A program made the position numbers and the translations under genes. A stretch of 64,000 nucleotides of DNA, taken from the NCBI RefSeq assembly GCF_013337115.1, contig NZ_SGWE01000004.1:1622001-1686000 (forward strand). Direction: 5' to 3'. This DNA comes from Deinococcus sp. JMULE3. Lineage in GTDB: Bacteria; Deinococcota; Deinococci; Deinococcales; Deinococcaceae. The notes beneath the pieces are model-generated. The model worked only from the letters and a program-made list of their open reading frames with translations, was not told the DNA's origin and did no database searches. Below are positions 18,846 through 27,586 of the stretch, one piece after another (position 1 is the stretch's first letter; every line of letters begins with the position of its first letter).

Positions 18846-18905
18846 GCCTCAGCGTACGGGGGCGGACCTCACAGAAGCTTGAATCTCCACAAGCGTGAAC
18901 GGACC

Positions 18906-19361
18906 TTAATCCTCGCGCCGGTCTCCCACCCTTTTGTTCCGCAGCGCCCCCGTACTCCCCAGTGCCCCCGTACTCCACAGTGCCCAGGCCACCAGCACCG
19001 GCTGGAAGAACAGCCGCGTCAGACGCTTCTGATCCGTGTCCAGCCCGAACGCACTCTGACGCGACACGTACTGCGACACGTTCCCCGGAAAGATCAGCAC
19101 GAAGAACGCCGCCAGCGCCAGCCCCACCGTCCGCCGCCGCCGACCCGACAGCATCGCCAGCCCGAACGCCACCTCCAGCACCCCGGAACCCAGCACCACC
19201 GCGTCCCGGTCCACCGGCAGCCACGTCGGCACCTGCGCCTGGAACTCCTGCCGCTGGAACGTCAGGTGCCCCACACCCGCCAGGGTCATGAACGCCCCCA
19301 GCAGCACCCGCGCCGCCGAACGCGGAAAGGACGTGGAACGCTCAGCAGGCCGGGTCGTCAT
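18906..19361 (-). CDS. DoxX-like small membrane protein
   Basis: A 151-residue protein with four hydrophobic segments. The pattern RVLLGAFMTLAGVGHL ... VLGSGVLEVAFGLAMLSGRRRRTVG ... AAFFVLIFPGN is that of DoxX/DUF417-like proteins, some of which are linked to quinone or oxidative metabolism; the role here is unknown. I chose ATG 19361 (MTTRPAERS) because TACGGT at 19373-19368 is exactly six bases upstream, the leaderless pattern seen across the window. An 11-residue upstream extension lacks support. Confidence 0.75.
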   Translation of the reverse strand: MTTRPAERSTSFPRSAARVLLGAFMTLAGVGHLTFQRQEFQAQVPTWLPVDRDAVVLGSGVLEVAFGLAMLSGRRRRTVGLALAAFFVLIFPGNVSQYVSRQSAFGLDTDQKRLTRLFFQPVLVAWALWSTGALGSTGALRNKRVGDRRED

Positions 19362-19417
19362 CCCCCCACCGTACCGGGCGACCCTGGGCGGCACGTGACA
19401 CCCGCCACCGGGAAGCC

Positions 19418-19431
19418 TTGACCAAAGTCAT
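19418..19431 (+). promoter_or_regulatory. FNR-like inverted repeat before the ferredoxin gene
   Basis: TTGAC-CAAA-GTCAT: a 5-4-5 inverted repeat with one mismatch, close to the TTGAT-N4-ATCAA sites bound by FNR-type proteins. It ends 34 bases before the ferredoxin ATG, and a Crp/Fnr gene follows that ferredoxin. Confidence 0.45.
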
Positions 19432-19465
19432 GGCCGCACCCGGCGGTGTCCCCCACCCTGAGGGC

Positions 19466-19693
19466 ATGAGTTACGCAATCACCTCCCGCTGCGCGGGCGT
19501 CCGCGACGGCGCCTGCCTGGACGTCTGCCCCGTGGCCTGCATTCACGACGTGGGCGATCAGTTCGTGATTCACCCGAACGAGTGCATCGACTGCGGCGCC
19601 TGCGCGAACGCCTGCCCCGCGCAGGCCATCGTGGAGGGTCACGAGGCCCCCGAATGGATCGCGTATGCCCGCACGGCGCTGCACCTGTGGTGA
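19466..19693 (+). CDS. Seven-iron ferredoxin ([3Fe-4S][4Fe-4S])
   Basis: A 75-residue electron carrier. The first cluster motif, CAGVRDGACLDVCP, has the C-x7-C-x3-CP spacing of Thermus-type seven-iron ferredoxins. The second, CIDCGACANACP, is a canonical C-x2-C-x2-C-x3-CP site for [4Fe-4S]. The block GDQFVIHPNECIDCGAC also matches that family. The start is ATG 19466. It is followed 38 bases later by a Crp/Fnr regulator and preceded by an FNR-like box, which suggests redox or oxygen control. Confidence 0.93.
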   Translation: MSYAITSRCAGVRDGACLDVCPVACIHDVGDQFVIHPNECIDCGACANACPAQAIVEGHEAPEWIAYARTALHLW

Positions 19694-19731
19694 GCCCCCC
19701 ACCCCCACGTGGTCGTGACAGCATCTGAAGC

Positions 19732-20376
19732 GTGATCAGTCCTGACGATCTGCGGGTGTCCCCGCTGCTGAGCGGCGCCGCGCCGGAAACGCTGCGGCAG
19801 CTGGCCGCGCACGCCGCGCCACGGGTGCTGGCCCGGGGCGAGACGCTGTGGCGCGCCGATGACCCGGTCGGGGGCGCGTTCATCCTGCTCGGGGGCGAGG
19901 TCCGACTCACGCGGGCACAGGCCAGCGGTCGCAGCCTGACCCGGGCGGTCCGCACACCGGGCGAGGTGCTGGGCCTGCGAGACGTGCTGGGCGCACCCGC
20001 GACCTTCTGCGAGGACGCGCTGGGCGGCGCGCCGAGTCGACTGGTCGCCCTGCCCGGCACGACGCTGCGGGCGTCGATGCGTGATCCGGCCGTGTCCGGG
20101 GCGGCCCTGGCCCTGCTGGCCGCGCAGACCCGTGACGCCGAGGCCCGGCTGAATCTGCTGAGCGCCCCGGTGGCCGCCCGGCTGGTCACCTACCTGCTCG
20201 AGCGCGGCCCGCACGTCCTGCCGACCAACTCAGCCCTGGCCGAGCAGCTGGGGACCGTGCCGGAACTGGTCAGCCGTCACCTCGGTGACCTGTACCGGCA
20301 GGGCCTGATCGGCCTGCGCCGCCGGGAGGTCGTGACGCTGGACGAACCGCAGTTGCGCCGCCACCTGCCCGGATAA
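19732..20376 (+). CDS. Crp/Fnr family transcriptional regulator
   Basis: A 214-residue protein, GTG start. Residues about 10-120 form a cyclic-nucleotide-binding-like beta barrel (RGETLWRADDPVGGAFILLGGEVRL). The C-terminal winged helix contains TNSALAEQLGTVPELVSRHL, whose recognition helix E-x-x-S-R resembles FNR (E-x-x-S-R) more than CRP. There is no N-terminal Cys cluster, so it is not a [4Fe-4S] FNR. The effector is unknown. It probably binds TTGAC-type sites such as the one at 19418 and may control the ferredoxin and itself. Confidence 0.88.
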   Translation: MISPDDLRVSPLLSGAAPETLRQLAAHAAPRVLARGETLWRADDPVGGAFILLGGEVRLTRAQASGRSLTRAVRTPGEVLGLRDVLGAPATFCEDALGGAPSRLVALPGTTLRASMRDPAVSGAALALLAAQTRDAEARLNLLSAPVAARLVTYLLERGPHVLPTNSALAEQLGTVPELVSRHLGDLYRQGLIGLRRREVVTLDEPQLRRHLPG

Positions 20377-20429
20377 CTGCCGGCGTGGCCCCCACCGTCT
20401 GGCAGGGGCCGCGCCGGGAAGGGGCTTTA

Positions 20430-20563
20430 TACGGATTCCGTCTGTTTCGCTGACAGATCGGAACACCACCGATCTGCCAGCTCCACGTCCGGAACCCGTT
20501 TTGCTCCTACTCGCATCCGCTCGGATTGAACGGGCTTTGCAGCCCATTCAATCGGAGTCCGTA
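20430..20563 (-). repeat. TA-flanked structured palindromic element, copy A
   Basis: A 134-bp non-coding element, one of four in the window. On the minus strand it begins TACGGACTCCG on the base after the HU stop codon (TAA, 20566-20564) and ends GGAATCCGTA. Two hairpins are inside: stem 1 GATTGAATGGGCT/AGCCCGTTCAATC with one G-T pair, and stem 2 GCTGGCAGATCGG with CCGATCTGTCAGC. The other side is flanked by TA. It may double as the HU transcript end. There is no coding capacity. Confidence 0.85.
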
Positions 20564-20920
20564 TTAGAGGGTGCCTTTGAGGGTCGTGGCGACCTTGAAG
20601 CGCACCTTCTTCCCGGCGGGAATGGTGATGCGTTCGCTGGTGCCGGGTTTGACGCCGGTGCGTTCGGCGGTGTGGGTGACGCTCAGGGTGCCCAGGCCGG
20701 GCAGGCCGACGCTGCTCCCGGCGCGCAGGGCGTCCACGATGCTGTCGATGACGGTCGCGACGGCGTCTCCGGCCTGCTTCTTGTTCAGGGTGGTCTTGTC
20801 GGCGACCATGTCGATGATCTGCGTCTTGGCGATCTTCCCGGCCTCGGCTTTCGGGGCGGGCTTGGCCGCGCCTTTCTTGGGGGCGGGTTTCTTCGCGGCG
20901 GGTTTGGTGCTCTTGGCCAT
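20564..20920 (-). CDS. hup: DNA-binding protein HU
   Basis: A 118-residue nucleoid protein that bends and compacts DNA. The N-terminal extension of about 25 residues is rich in Lys, Pro and Ala ([16 protein letters not shown]), typical of Deinococcus HU and histone-tail-like. The HU fold follows: [38 protein letters not shown] and [20 protein letters not shown], with the DNA-contacting arm [13 protein letters not shown] 20920 has GGAGG eight bases upstream. It is a single-gene unit with its own promoter, and repeat copy A begins directly after the stop. Confidence 0.96.
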   Translation of the reverse strand: MAKSTKPAAKKPAPKKGAAKPAPKAEAGKIAKTQIIDMVADKTTLNKKQAGDAVATVIDSIVDALRAGSSVGLPGLGTLSVTHTAERTGVKPGTSERITIPAGKKVRFKVATTLKGTL

Positions 20921-20989
20921 ACGTGCAACCTCCGGGAGTGGACTGCGAGCGGCACAGGGCGAACGCAATTGAATTGTGGGCTCAGCCGC

Positions 20990-21017
20990 ACAGTAACACA
21001 GCCGCGCCGGGCGTCAA
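20990..21017 (-). promoter_or_regulatory. Promoter of the HU gene
   Basis: On the minus strand, TTGACG (21017-21012), a 16-base spacer and TACTGT (20995-20990). The predicted start is about 63 bases before the ATG, leaving a real leader with a strong ribosome binding site. Confidence 0.7.
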
Positions 21018-21131
21018 GAGGGGCTGGAGGTGCGCCCAGCGGGGGTGCAGCGCCGCGCCGGGTCACCGCTGGCGCGCCGGGGGCGGCCGTGCGGGGCGAC
21101 ACCTGCCGGTGAAGCTCGTGCCTGACGTGCT

Positions 21132-21869
<738 letters not shown>

Positions 21870-21923
21870 GCGGGCAGTGTAGCGGGCGCGTGCGGGACGG
21901 GGCCGCTCTAGAATGCGCGGCGT

Positions 21924-22523
21924 ATGCCCGACCTGTCTGCCCTGCCGCCCGCCCCGACGCTGCTCGTGACGGTCCTGGCGTTCCTGCTGGGGTCGCTGGT
22001 CAGCGGCGTGCTGTACTCCCGCGCGCGCGGGGCGGACATCCGCGACCGGGACCTGCCGGGCGGGAGCGGCACGTGGCGGCAGTTCGGGCGCGGCGCGGCC
22101 GCGCTGGTCACGGCGGGGGACATCCTGAAGGGGGTCGTGGCGGCGCTGCTGGCCCGCGCGCTCGTCCCGCAGGGTGGCGAGGCGCTGGCGGCGCTGGTGA
22201 CGGGCGCGGTCGTGGCCGGGCACTGCTACCCGGTCTTCTTCGGCTTCCGGGGCGGCGGGGGCATCGCGCCGCTGCTGGGGGCGCTGCTGGTGTTCACGCC
22301 GGGCGTGCTGCTGGCGCTGCTGCTGACCGCGGCGGTCGTGATCCCCACGTATAAGGCCACGCTGCAGCCCCGCCTGAAGCTGAACGCGGTGCCGTTCACG
22401 ACGGCGGTCGCGGTGCCCGTGGGCCTGCTGGTCGGCGCGCTGAGCGGGGGCTTCTGGCCGCTGCTGGCGGGCGGGGTTGTCATGGCCGTGCGGGCCGCGC
22501 ACCTGCTGCGGGGCGGCGCGTGA
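21924..22523 (+). CDS. PlsY-like glycerol-3-phosphate acyltransferase, divergent
   Basis: A 199-residue protein with five or six membrane helices. Alignment by eye to PlsY shows motif 1 (FLLGSLVSGVLYSRARGADIRD), the GSG loop (PGGSGTWRQFG rather than GSGNxGATN) and motif 2/3 (GHCYPVFFGFRGGGGIAP rather than GHxFPvFLxFkGGKGvA). PlsY uses acyl-phosphate to acylate glycerol-3-phosphate in the membrane. The changed glycine-loop residues make activity uncertain. TAGAAT at 21909-21914 suggests a leaderless start. The next gene begins inside its stop codon (4-base overlap). Confidence 0.75.
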   Translation: MPDLSALPPAPTLLVTVLAFLLGSLVSGVLYSRARGADIRDRDLPGGSGTWRQFGRGAAALVTAGDILKGVVAALLARALVPQGGEALAALVTGAVVAGHCYPVFFGFRGGGGIAPLLGALLVFTPGVLLALLLTAAVVIPTYKATLQPRLKLNAVPFTTAVAVPVGLLVGALSGGFWPLLAGGVVMAVRAAHLLRGGA

Positions 22524-24622
22524 GGCGCCTGCGGGCGCTGCTGGCGGGACTGAGCCTGACGGCGCTGCTGGGCACCGCCGGGGCGACCACCACCCTGGAG
22601 GGCCGCACCCTGCGGCACGAGGGGCCGGGCGGCGCGTGGCAGCGCACCCTCCCGGACGCGCTGGGTCCCCTGAGCGCGCCGCTGGAGGTTGGGAACCTGG
22701 TGCTGCTGGGCGCCGGACCAGCCGTGTACGCGCTGGGTGCCGGGGGCGTCGTGACGGGCCGCGCGGACCTGCCGGGCATCGTCAGCAGCCTGGACGCCGG
22801 GGGGGACGTCGTGACGGCCAGCACGCTGCTGGGCGGCGTGACCGAGCGCTTCACGCTGAACGTGAACCTGAACGCGCAGGGGGGCGAGCTGCGCGTGCAG
22901 GAGCGGGTGGTGCTGCCGCCCGACCCGGTCGTGACCGGCTGGCTGTCCAGCGTGGCGGATCAGGTGCCCCCGGCGGGACTGGCGGACGCGGCGCGGCTGG
23001 ACCCGCTCAACCCGTTCCTGACGCTGCGGCTGGCGCAGGCGCAGGCGGACCCCTTCGAGGCGCTGAGCCTCGTGCGGCGCACGCTGGGCACCACGCTGCC
23101 GTTCCCGGCGTGGGTGCAGCTGGCCGCGCGCCTGGACGGGGCGGGCTTCCCGTCCGCGGCGGACCTGGCGCTGGCGCAGGCGCAGGCGGACGCCGCGGCG
23201 CGCGGCGTGGACCCCGAGATCGCCATGAGCCGCGCGGCACTGGGGGCGTTCGGGAATCCCAGCGGGTACGTGGGGACGCTGCTCACGCAGGGCCGCGTGG
23301 AGCGCGCCGGGGTGTGGATGACGTACCTGCGGCAGCTGCACCCGCGCTTCGAGGGCGGCGGGGCGCTGTACGAACGCTACGCGCGCACGCTGGACGCGCA
23401 GGGCCGCGAGGGCGAGGCGGCCGAGTGGCGGCAGTTCGCGCGGTCCCTGCGGCCCGGCACGCTGTACAACCTGGGCCTGGAGGGCCTGGGGTCGGTGCGG
23501 GACGCGGCGCGACTGGCGAGCCTGGCGCTGGGCCTGAGTCTGCTCGCGGCGCTGCTGACCCTGTCGGTGCGGGCGTTCCCGGCGCAGGCGGACGACACCC
23601 GCGAACTGGGCGGCCGCTACCGTTCGTGGGCGCGGCGGCCGCTGGCGCGGGCGCGGCGGGTGTTCGTGGCGTACGCGTCCCCCAGCGAGCGGCTGACCGT
23701 GACGCTGCTGGCACTGGCGCTGCTGGGCACGCTGGGCGGCGTGCAGTGGGCGAACCTTTCGGGCGCGGCGCTGCGCTCGCCGGTCCTGTCGAGCGGCACG
23801 TACGGCGGCGGGTGGTGGAACGCGCAGCTGGACAGCCTGACGCTGCGGCCCGGTCCGGACGCGGCGCTGCTGACCGCGCTGGGCGCGCAACTGGACGGCG
23901 AGGACACCCGCGCACGGGACCTGTACGTGGGCTCGGACGCCTGCATGCGCAACAACCTGGGCGTGATCGCCCGCACGCGCGGGGACGACCCGCAGGCGCG
24001 GGACCTGTTCCGCGCGGCGCTGGCCGAGCAGCCGGACCTGATGGCGGCGGCGTTCAACCTGGGCCTGAAGCCCGCGTCGCCCGAGGCGGCGTTCCAGCAG
24101 CGGTTGCGGCCCGGTCAGGCGCGGCTGTGCTACCCGGACCAGCGGCGCCTGACACGCGCCGTGACCGGCGACCTGAGCGTGACGCTGGGCGCGGGGCTGC
24201 GCTCACCGCTGGCGCTGCTGGATCCGTCGGCGGGCGGGTCGGCGCGGCTGGGGCTGGCGTTGCTGGGCACGGCTGGCCTGACGGCGCTGCTGCTGCTGTC
24301 GCTGATGCTGCCGCGCACGCCGCTCCCGGCGGCGCGGTCGCGTCCGGTGGGCTTCCGGCTGCTGGGTTTGCTGCTGCCCGGCGCGTCGCTGCTGGATTCC
24401 CCGTGGGGTGGGGTGCTGCTGGGCGCGTGGGGCGTGGTGGTGGCGGCGCTGCTGCCGCTGTCGGGACTGGTGGTGTTCGCGGGGCTGCCGCTGGCGGGCG
24501 CGCAGGCGGCGCTGCTGGGCGCGCTGGGGGGCACGTACGTGCTGAACACGCTGGCGTTCGTGCTGGCCGAGGTCCGGCACGCGCGGCAGCTGGGCCGCGA
24601 GCGGCGCGCCGGGCCGAGCTGA
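22520..24622 (+). CDS. Large membrane protein with TPR-like periplasmic region, unknown function
   Basis: A 700-residue protein with a GTG start that overlaps the PlsY-like stop. Residues 1-25 are a signal peptide and about 25-310 a beta-rich then helical extracytoplasmic domain. Membrane segments lie near 340, 395, 580-600 and 625-690. A TPR-like segment is near 450-520 (LGAQLDGEDTRARDLYVGS, ARDLFRAALAEQPDLMAAAF). I do not recognise the family. Tight coupling to the PlsY-like gene hints at an envelope or lipid role, which is inference only. Confidence 0.7.
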   Translation: MRRLRALLAGLSLTALLGTAGATTTLEGRTLRHEGPGGAWQRTLPDALGPLSAPLEVGNLVLLGAGPAVYALGAGGVVTGRADLPGIVSSLDAGGDVVTASTLLGGVTERFTLNVNLNAQGGELRVQERVVLPPDPVVTGWLSSVADQVPPAGLADAARLDPLNPFLTLRLAQAQADPFEALSLVRRTLGTTLPFPAWVQLAARLDGAGFPSAADLALAQAQADAAARGVDPEIAMSRAALGAFGNPSGYVGTLLTQGRVERAGVWMTYLRQLHPRFEGGGALYERYARTLDAQGREGEAAEWRQFARSLRPGTLYNLGLEGLGSVRDAARLASLALGLSLLAALLTLSVRAFPAQADDTRELGGRYRSWARRPLARARRVFVAYASPSERLTVTLLALALLGTLGGVQWANLSGAALRSPVLSSGTYGGGWWNAQLDSLTLRPGPDAALLTALGAQLDGEDTRARDLYVGSDACMRNNLGVIARTRGDDPQARDLFRAALAEQPDLMAAAFNLGLKPASPEAAFQQRLRPGQARLCYPDQRRLTRAVTGDLSVTLGAGLRSPLALLDPSAGGSARLGLALLGTAGLTALLLLSLMLPRTPLPAARSRPVGFRLLGLLLPGASLLDSPWGGVLLGAWGVVVAALLPLSGLVVFAGLPLAGAQAALLGALGGTYVLNTLAFVLAEVRHARQLGRERRAGPS

Positions 24623-24681
24623 CCGGCGGAACTGGGTGGCGCGTACCGTCGGGCGTGGGCGGGCCTGTTAGCCTGCCGGGC

Positions 24682-25248
24682 ATGAGGCTGGTGGTGGGGG
24701 TGTCGGGCGGCAGCGGCATGCCGTACGCGGAGTCGATCCTGCGGGCGCTGCGTGACCTGGGCGTGGAGTCGCATCTGGTGGTCAGCAGCGGCGCCAAGCG
24801 CGTCATGACGGCCGAGGGGTCGGGGCCGCAGCTGGCGGACCTGACGGCGCTGGCGTCGGTCGTGCATGACGACCGGGATCTGGCGGCGGGCGTGGCGAGC
24901 GGGTCGTTCCGCACGGACGGGATGCTGGTGGTGCCGTGCAGCGCGGGGACGCTGGCGAAGATCGCGCAGGGCTTCGCGGACAATCTGGTGGCGCGCGCGG
25001 CGCACGTGACCTTGAAGGAGCGGCGGCGGCTGGTGCTGGTGCTGCGTGAGGACCCGCTGCCGCGCCCGATGCTGCTGAACATGCTGGCCGCGCACGACGC
25101 GGGCGCGACCGTGATGACGGCCAGCGCGGGGTTCTATCACGCGCCGGGCAGCGTGGACGAGCTGCTGCATTTCGTGACGGCGCGGGTGCTGGATCAGTTC
25201 GGGCTGGACGTGCCGGGCTTCCGCCGCTGGCGTGAAGGAGAGGCGTAA
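24682..25248 (+). CDS. ubiX: Flavin prenyltransferase UbiX
   Basis: A 188-residue flavoprotein that attaches a dimethylallyl group to FMN to make the prenylated cofactor of UbiD decarboxylases. Seen are LVVGVSGGSGMPYA (FMN loop), the SGSFRTDGMLVVPCSAGTLAKIA block and KERRRLVLVLREDPL. TAGCCT at 24669-24674 lies seven bases before the ATG, so it is probably leaderless. It overlaps ispD by one base. The prenyl donor and the ispD/ispE products belong to the same isoprenoid supply. No ubiD is in the window. Confidence 0.93.
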   Translation: MRLVVGVSGGSGMPYAESILRALRDLGVESHLVVSSGAKRVMTAEGSGPQLADLTALASVVHDDRDLAAGVASGSFRTDGMLVVPCSAGTLAKIAQGFADNLVARAAHVTLKERRRLVLVLREDPLPRPMLLNMLAAHDAGATVMTASAGFYHAPGSVDELLHFVTARVLDQFGLDVPGFRRWREGEA

Positions 25249-25937
25249 TGGGCGTGCGGGTGGCGGCATTGATCCCGGCGGCGGGGTCGGGCACGCGGCT
25301 GGGGCTGGGGCCGAAGGCGTTCGTGGAGGTCGCGGGCCGCAGCCTGCTGGGCCGCAGCGCGGCGGCGCTGGCCCCGCACGTGAACGAGGTGCTGGTGGCG
25401 CTCCCGGTGGGCCTGGACCTGCCGGGGGACGTTCCGGCCCGCGCCGTGACGGGCGGCGATACCCGGCAGGCGAGCGTGCTGGCGCTGCTGCGCGCCACGC
25501 GGGCGGACGTGGTGCTGGTCCATGACGCGGCGCGGCCCTTCCTGCCGGGCGCGGTGGTCGGCGCGGTGATCGCGGCGGCGCGAGAGGTGGGCGCGGCGAC
25601 GGCGGCGCTGCCGGTGGCGGACACCCTGGTGCGGGCCGGACCGGGCGGCGACTGTGGCACCCTCTGGGGCACCCTCACCCCGCGCGAGGGGCTATGGGCG
25701 GTGCAGACCCCGCAGGGATTCCGGCGTGACCTGCTGCTCGCCGCGCACGAGGCGGCACTGGCCGACGGCTTCGCCGCGACGGACGACGCGGGCCTGATCG
25801 CCCGGACGGGCGGCGCGGTGCGGCTGGTGCCGGGGGACGCGCGGCTGTTCAAGGTGACCACGCCCGGCGACCTGGCCCTGGCGCAGGCGCTGGCCCCGAC
25901 CTGGGACGGGCAGGTGTGGGATGCTGGGGGGGCATGA
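25248..25937 (+). CDS. ispD: 2-C-methyl-D-erythritol 4-phosphate cytidylyltransferase
   Basis: The enzyme couples MEP with CTP in the non-mevalonate isoprenoid pathway. The 229 residues include the nucleotide loop LIPAAGSGTRLGLGPKAFVE, VHDAARPFL, the block PVADTL, TPQGFRRDLL and DDAGLIARTG, all standard IspD elements. It is coupled to ubiX by a 1-base overlap and to ispE by a 4-base overlap, so MEP-pathway steps 3 and 4 are made together. Deinococcus needs this route for carotenoids and menaquinone. Confidence 0.95.
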   Translation: MGVRVAALIPAAGSGTRLGLGPKAFVEVAGRSLLGRSAAALAPHVNEVLVALPVGLDLPGDVPARAVTGGDTRQASVLALLRATRADVVLVHDAARPFLPGAVVGAVIAAAREVGAATAALPVADTLVRAGPGGDCGTLWGTLTPREGLWAVQTPQGFRRDLLLAAHEAALADGFAATDDAGLIARTGGAVRLVPGDARLFKVTTPGDLALAQALAPTWDGQVWDAGGA

Positions 25938-26779
25938 GCGACCCTGCTGCCGTCACGTACTTCGCGCCCGCCAAGGTGAACCTGGGCCTCAGTGTCCGGG
26001 ACCTGCGTTCGGACGGGTACCACGAACTGCACTCGCTGATGGTGCCCCTGAGCGTCGGGGACGACCTGGAGATCGCCCCCGCTGACACGCTGACCCTGCG
26101 CGTTGAGGGCGCGGACCTGCCCACCGACGAGGGGAATCTGGTGTTCCGCGCGGCGCGGGCGTACCTGGACGCGGCGGGCGTACCGGGCGGCGCGGCGATC
26201 ACGCTGCACAAGCGGCTGCCGCTCGCGTCGGGCCTGGGGGGCGGCAGCAGCGACGCGGCGACCACGCTGATGGCGCTCGCGCGGCTGTACCCGGCGGGCG
26301 TGGACCTGCCGGGACTGGCGCTGCGGCTGGGCGCGGACGTGCCGTTCTTCCTGCTGGGCCGCGCGGCGGTCGCGTCGGGGGTCGGGGAGGTCCTGTCCCC
26401 CACCCCGGTGCCGCGCGCCGCGCTGGTCCTGCTGAATCCGGGCGTGGAGGTCAGTGCCCGCGACGCCTACGCGTGGCTGGACGCCGAGGAGGCCTTCACG
26501 CCCGCCCTGGATATCGAGGGCATCCTGGCCGCACTGTCCAACGGTCGCCCGGTCCCGTACCTGAACGCCCTGCAGGGGCCGGTGGCGGCGCGGCACGCCC
26601 CGATCCGTGAGGCGCTGGCCGCCCTGACGGACGCCGGGCTGCACTCGCCCCTGATGAGCGGGTCCGGGAGCACCTGCTTCGCGCTGGCCCGCGACGACGC
26701 GCACGCGCACGACGCCGCGCAGCTCCTCGCAGGGCGGCACCCCGGCTGGTGGGCGCAGGCCACCCAGATCCTGGGCTGA
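25934..26779 (+). CDS. ispE: 4-diphosphocytidyl-2-C-methyl-D-erythritol kinase
   Basis: A GHMP kinase of 281 residues that phosphorylates CDP-ME, next after IspD. Motifs: FAPAKVNLGLSVRDLRSDGYHEL (substrate), LPLASGLGGGSSDAA (ATP loop) and SGSGSTCFAL (motif 3). The start is ATG 25934 within the ispD stop (ATGA overlap). A 16-bp tandem repeat begins in its last codons. A weak hairpin at about 26814-26832 may end the transcript. Confidence 0.95.
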   Translation: MSDPAAVTYFAPAKVNLGLSVRDLRSDGYHELHSLMVPLSVGDDLEIAPADTLTLRVEGADLPTDEGNLVFRAARAYLDAAGVPGGAAITLHKRLPLASGLGGGSSDAATTLMALARLYPAGVDLPGLALRLGADVPFFLLGRAAVASGVGEVLSPTPVPRAALVLLNPGVEVSARDAYAWLDAEEAFTPALDIEGILAALSNGRPVPYLNALQGPVAARHAPIREALAALTDAGLHSPLMSGSGSTCFALARDDAHAHDAAQLLAGRHPGWWAQATQILG

Positions 26780-26816
26780 ACAGGTCCTGGGCTGACCGGC
26801 TTCTGGGCTGCTCAGG
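26769..26816 (+). repeat. Three 16-bp tandem repeats over the ispE stop codon
   Basis: Units TCCTGGGCTGAACAGG (26769-26784), TCCTGGGCTGACCGGC (26785-26800) and TTCTGGGCTGCTCAGG (26801-26816). The first unit contains the ispE stop codon (26777-26779). It looks like slippage duplication at the gene end. Confidence 0.7.
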
Positions 26817-26974
26817 GTTCCGGGGGGACCCTCATCTCCGGGCGGCGGGCCCCTTCAGGTCGGGTGCGGTAAGGGGGCGGTAAGGCGGGCGCGCCTACGC
26901 TGGGGCATCCCTGATCGTGGTCGCTGACTGGCGCCTGCCGGTGGCTGCCCCGGACCGGGGAACGGAGCCTGCGC
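26817..26974. other. Gene-free stretch before the small unknown gene
   Basis: Holds a weak hairpin at about 26814-26832 and GC-rich sequence. A TACGCT at about 26892-26897 could be a -10 box for the gene at 26975, but no matching -35 is visible. Confidence 0.35.
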
Positions 26975-27346
26975 GTGACCCACACCCCCACCCTGATCTC
27001 GAACCCCACCCTGTTCGTTCCCTCGGCCGCCTTCGAGCGGGTCAGTGCGCTGCCGCAGCGGCACACGCTGCCCGGCGCGGAGTTGATGGTGTTCCAGTTC
27101 TCGAACGGGTACGGCGCGGCCGTGACCCGCCAGCTGTCCCGCCCGGAGGACAGCGCCTTCGAGTTCTGCGTGCTGGACTGCATGCAGCCCACGCCGCAGC
27201 CGTGCTTCTCGACGACGGTCGCGACGTCGTTCCTGTCGGGCCTGTCGCACGAGGGCACCGAGGGGCTGCTGATGCTCACCGAGCGGCTGGGCCTGCACCC
27301 GCGGCGCGTGAAGGCGAACAGCAGCCTGCTGGACGAGGAATTCTGA
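26975..27346 (+). CDS. Small hypothetical protein
   Basis: A 123-residue soluble protein with a GTG start preceded by GGAG. It has three Cys residues, two in FCVLDCMQPTPQPCF, which might form a metal or disulfide site. No signal peptide or membrane segment. I do not recognise the family. It is monocistronic; repeat copy B begins on the base after its stop codon, and a strong hairpin terminator follows at 27507. Confidence 0.65.
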   Translation: MTHTPTLISNPTLFVPSAAFERVSALPQRHTLPGAELMVFQFSNGYGAAVTRQLSRPEDSAFEFCVLDCMQPTPQPCFSTTVATSFLSGLSHEGTEGLLMLTERLGLHPRRVKANSSLLDEEF

Positions 27347-27478
27347 TACAGACTCCGATTGAATGGCTTTGTAAGCCATTCAATCCGAGCGGAGCGAGTG
27401 GGAGAAAAACGGGTTCCGGACGTGGAGTTGACAACCCGGTGTGGTTCCGGGTTGTCAACGAAACAAACGGAATCCGTA
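27347..27478 (+). repeat. TA-flanked structured palindromic element, copy B
   Basis: A 132-bp element beginning TACAGACTCCG directly after the TGA at 27344-27346 and ending GGAATCCGTA. Stem 1 is perfect over 13 bp (GATTGAATGGCTT with AAGCCATTCAATC, 3-base loop). Stem 2 is perfect over 12 bp (TTGACAACCCGG with CCGGGTTGTCAA, 7-base loop). It has the same orientation relative to the preceding stop codon as copies A and D. Confidence 0.85.
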
Positions 27479-27506
27479 CGACTGGCACCGGCACCGAATT
27501 GAACTG

Positions 27507-27544
27507 ACCGCGCGGCGGGGGCACCCATACCCCCACCGCGCGGT
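27507..27544 (+). terminator. Strong hairpin terminator
   Basis: ACCGCGCGG (27507-27515) pairs with CCGCGCGGT (27536-27544), extended inward by GGGGG/CCCCC after one mismatch, followed by TTT. It ends the transcript of the small gene at 26975 and isolates the acylase gene. Confidence 0.8.
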
Positions 27545-27586
27545 TTGGCGCGGCCCGGCGGCGCGGGGCTATGCTGCGCGGGTCAC

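Noticed and set aside
20430..20563. Palindromic elements as IS200/IS605-type (PATE) derivatives
   Set aside because: Two subterminal hairpins fit, but copy C abuts its stop codon with the other end, and the ends are inverted repeats, unlike one-sided IS200/IS605 targets.
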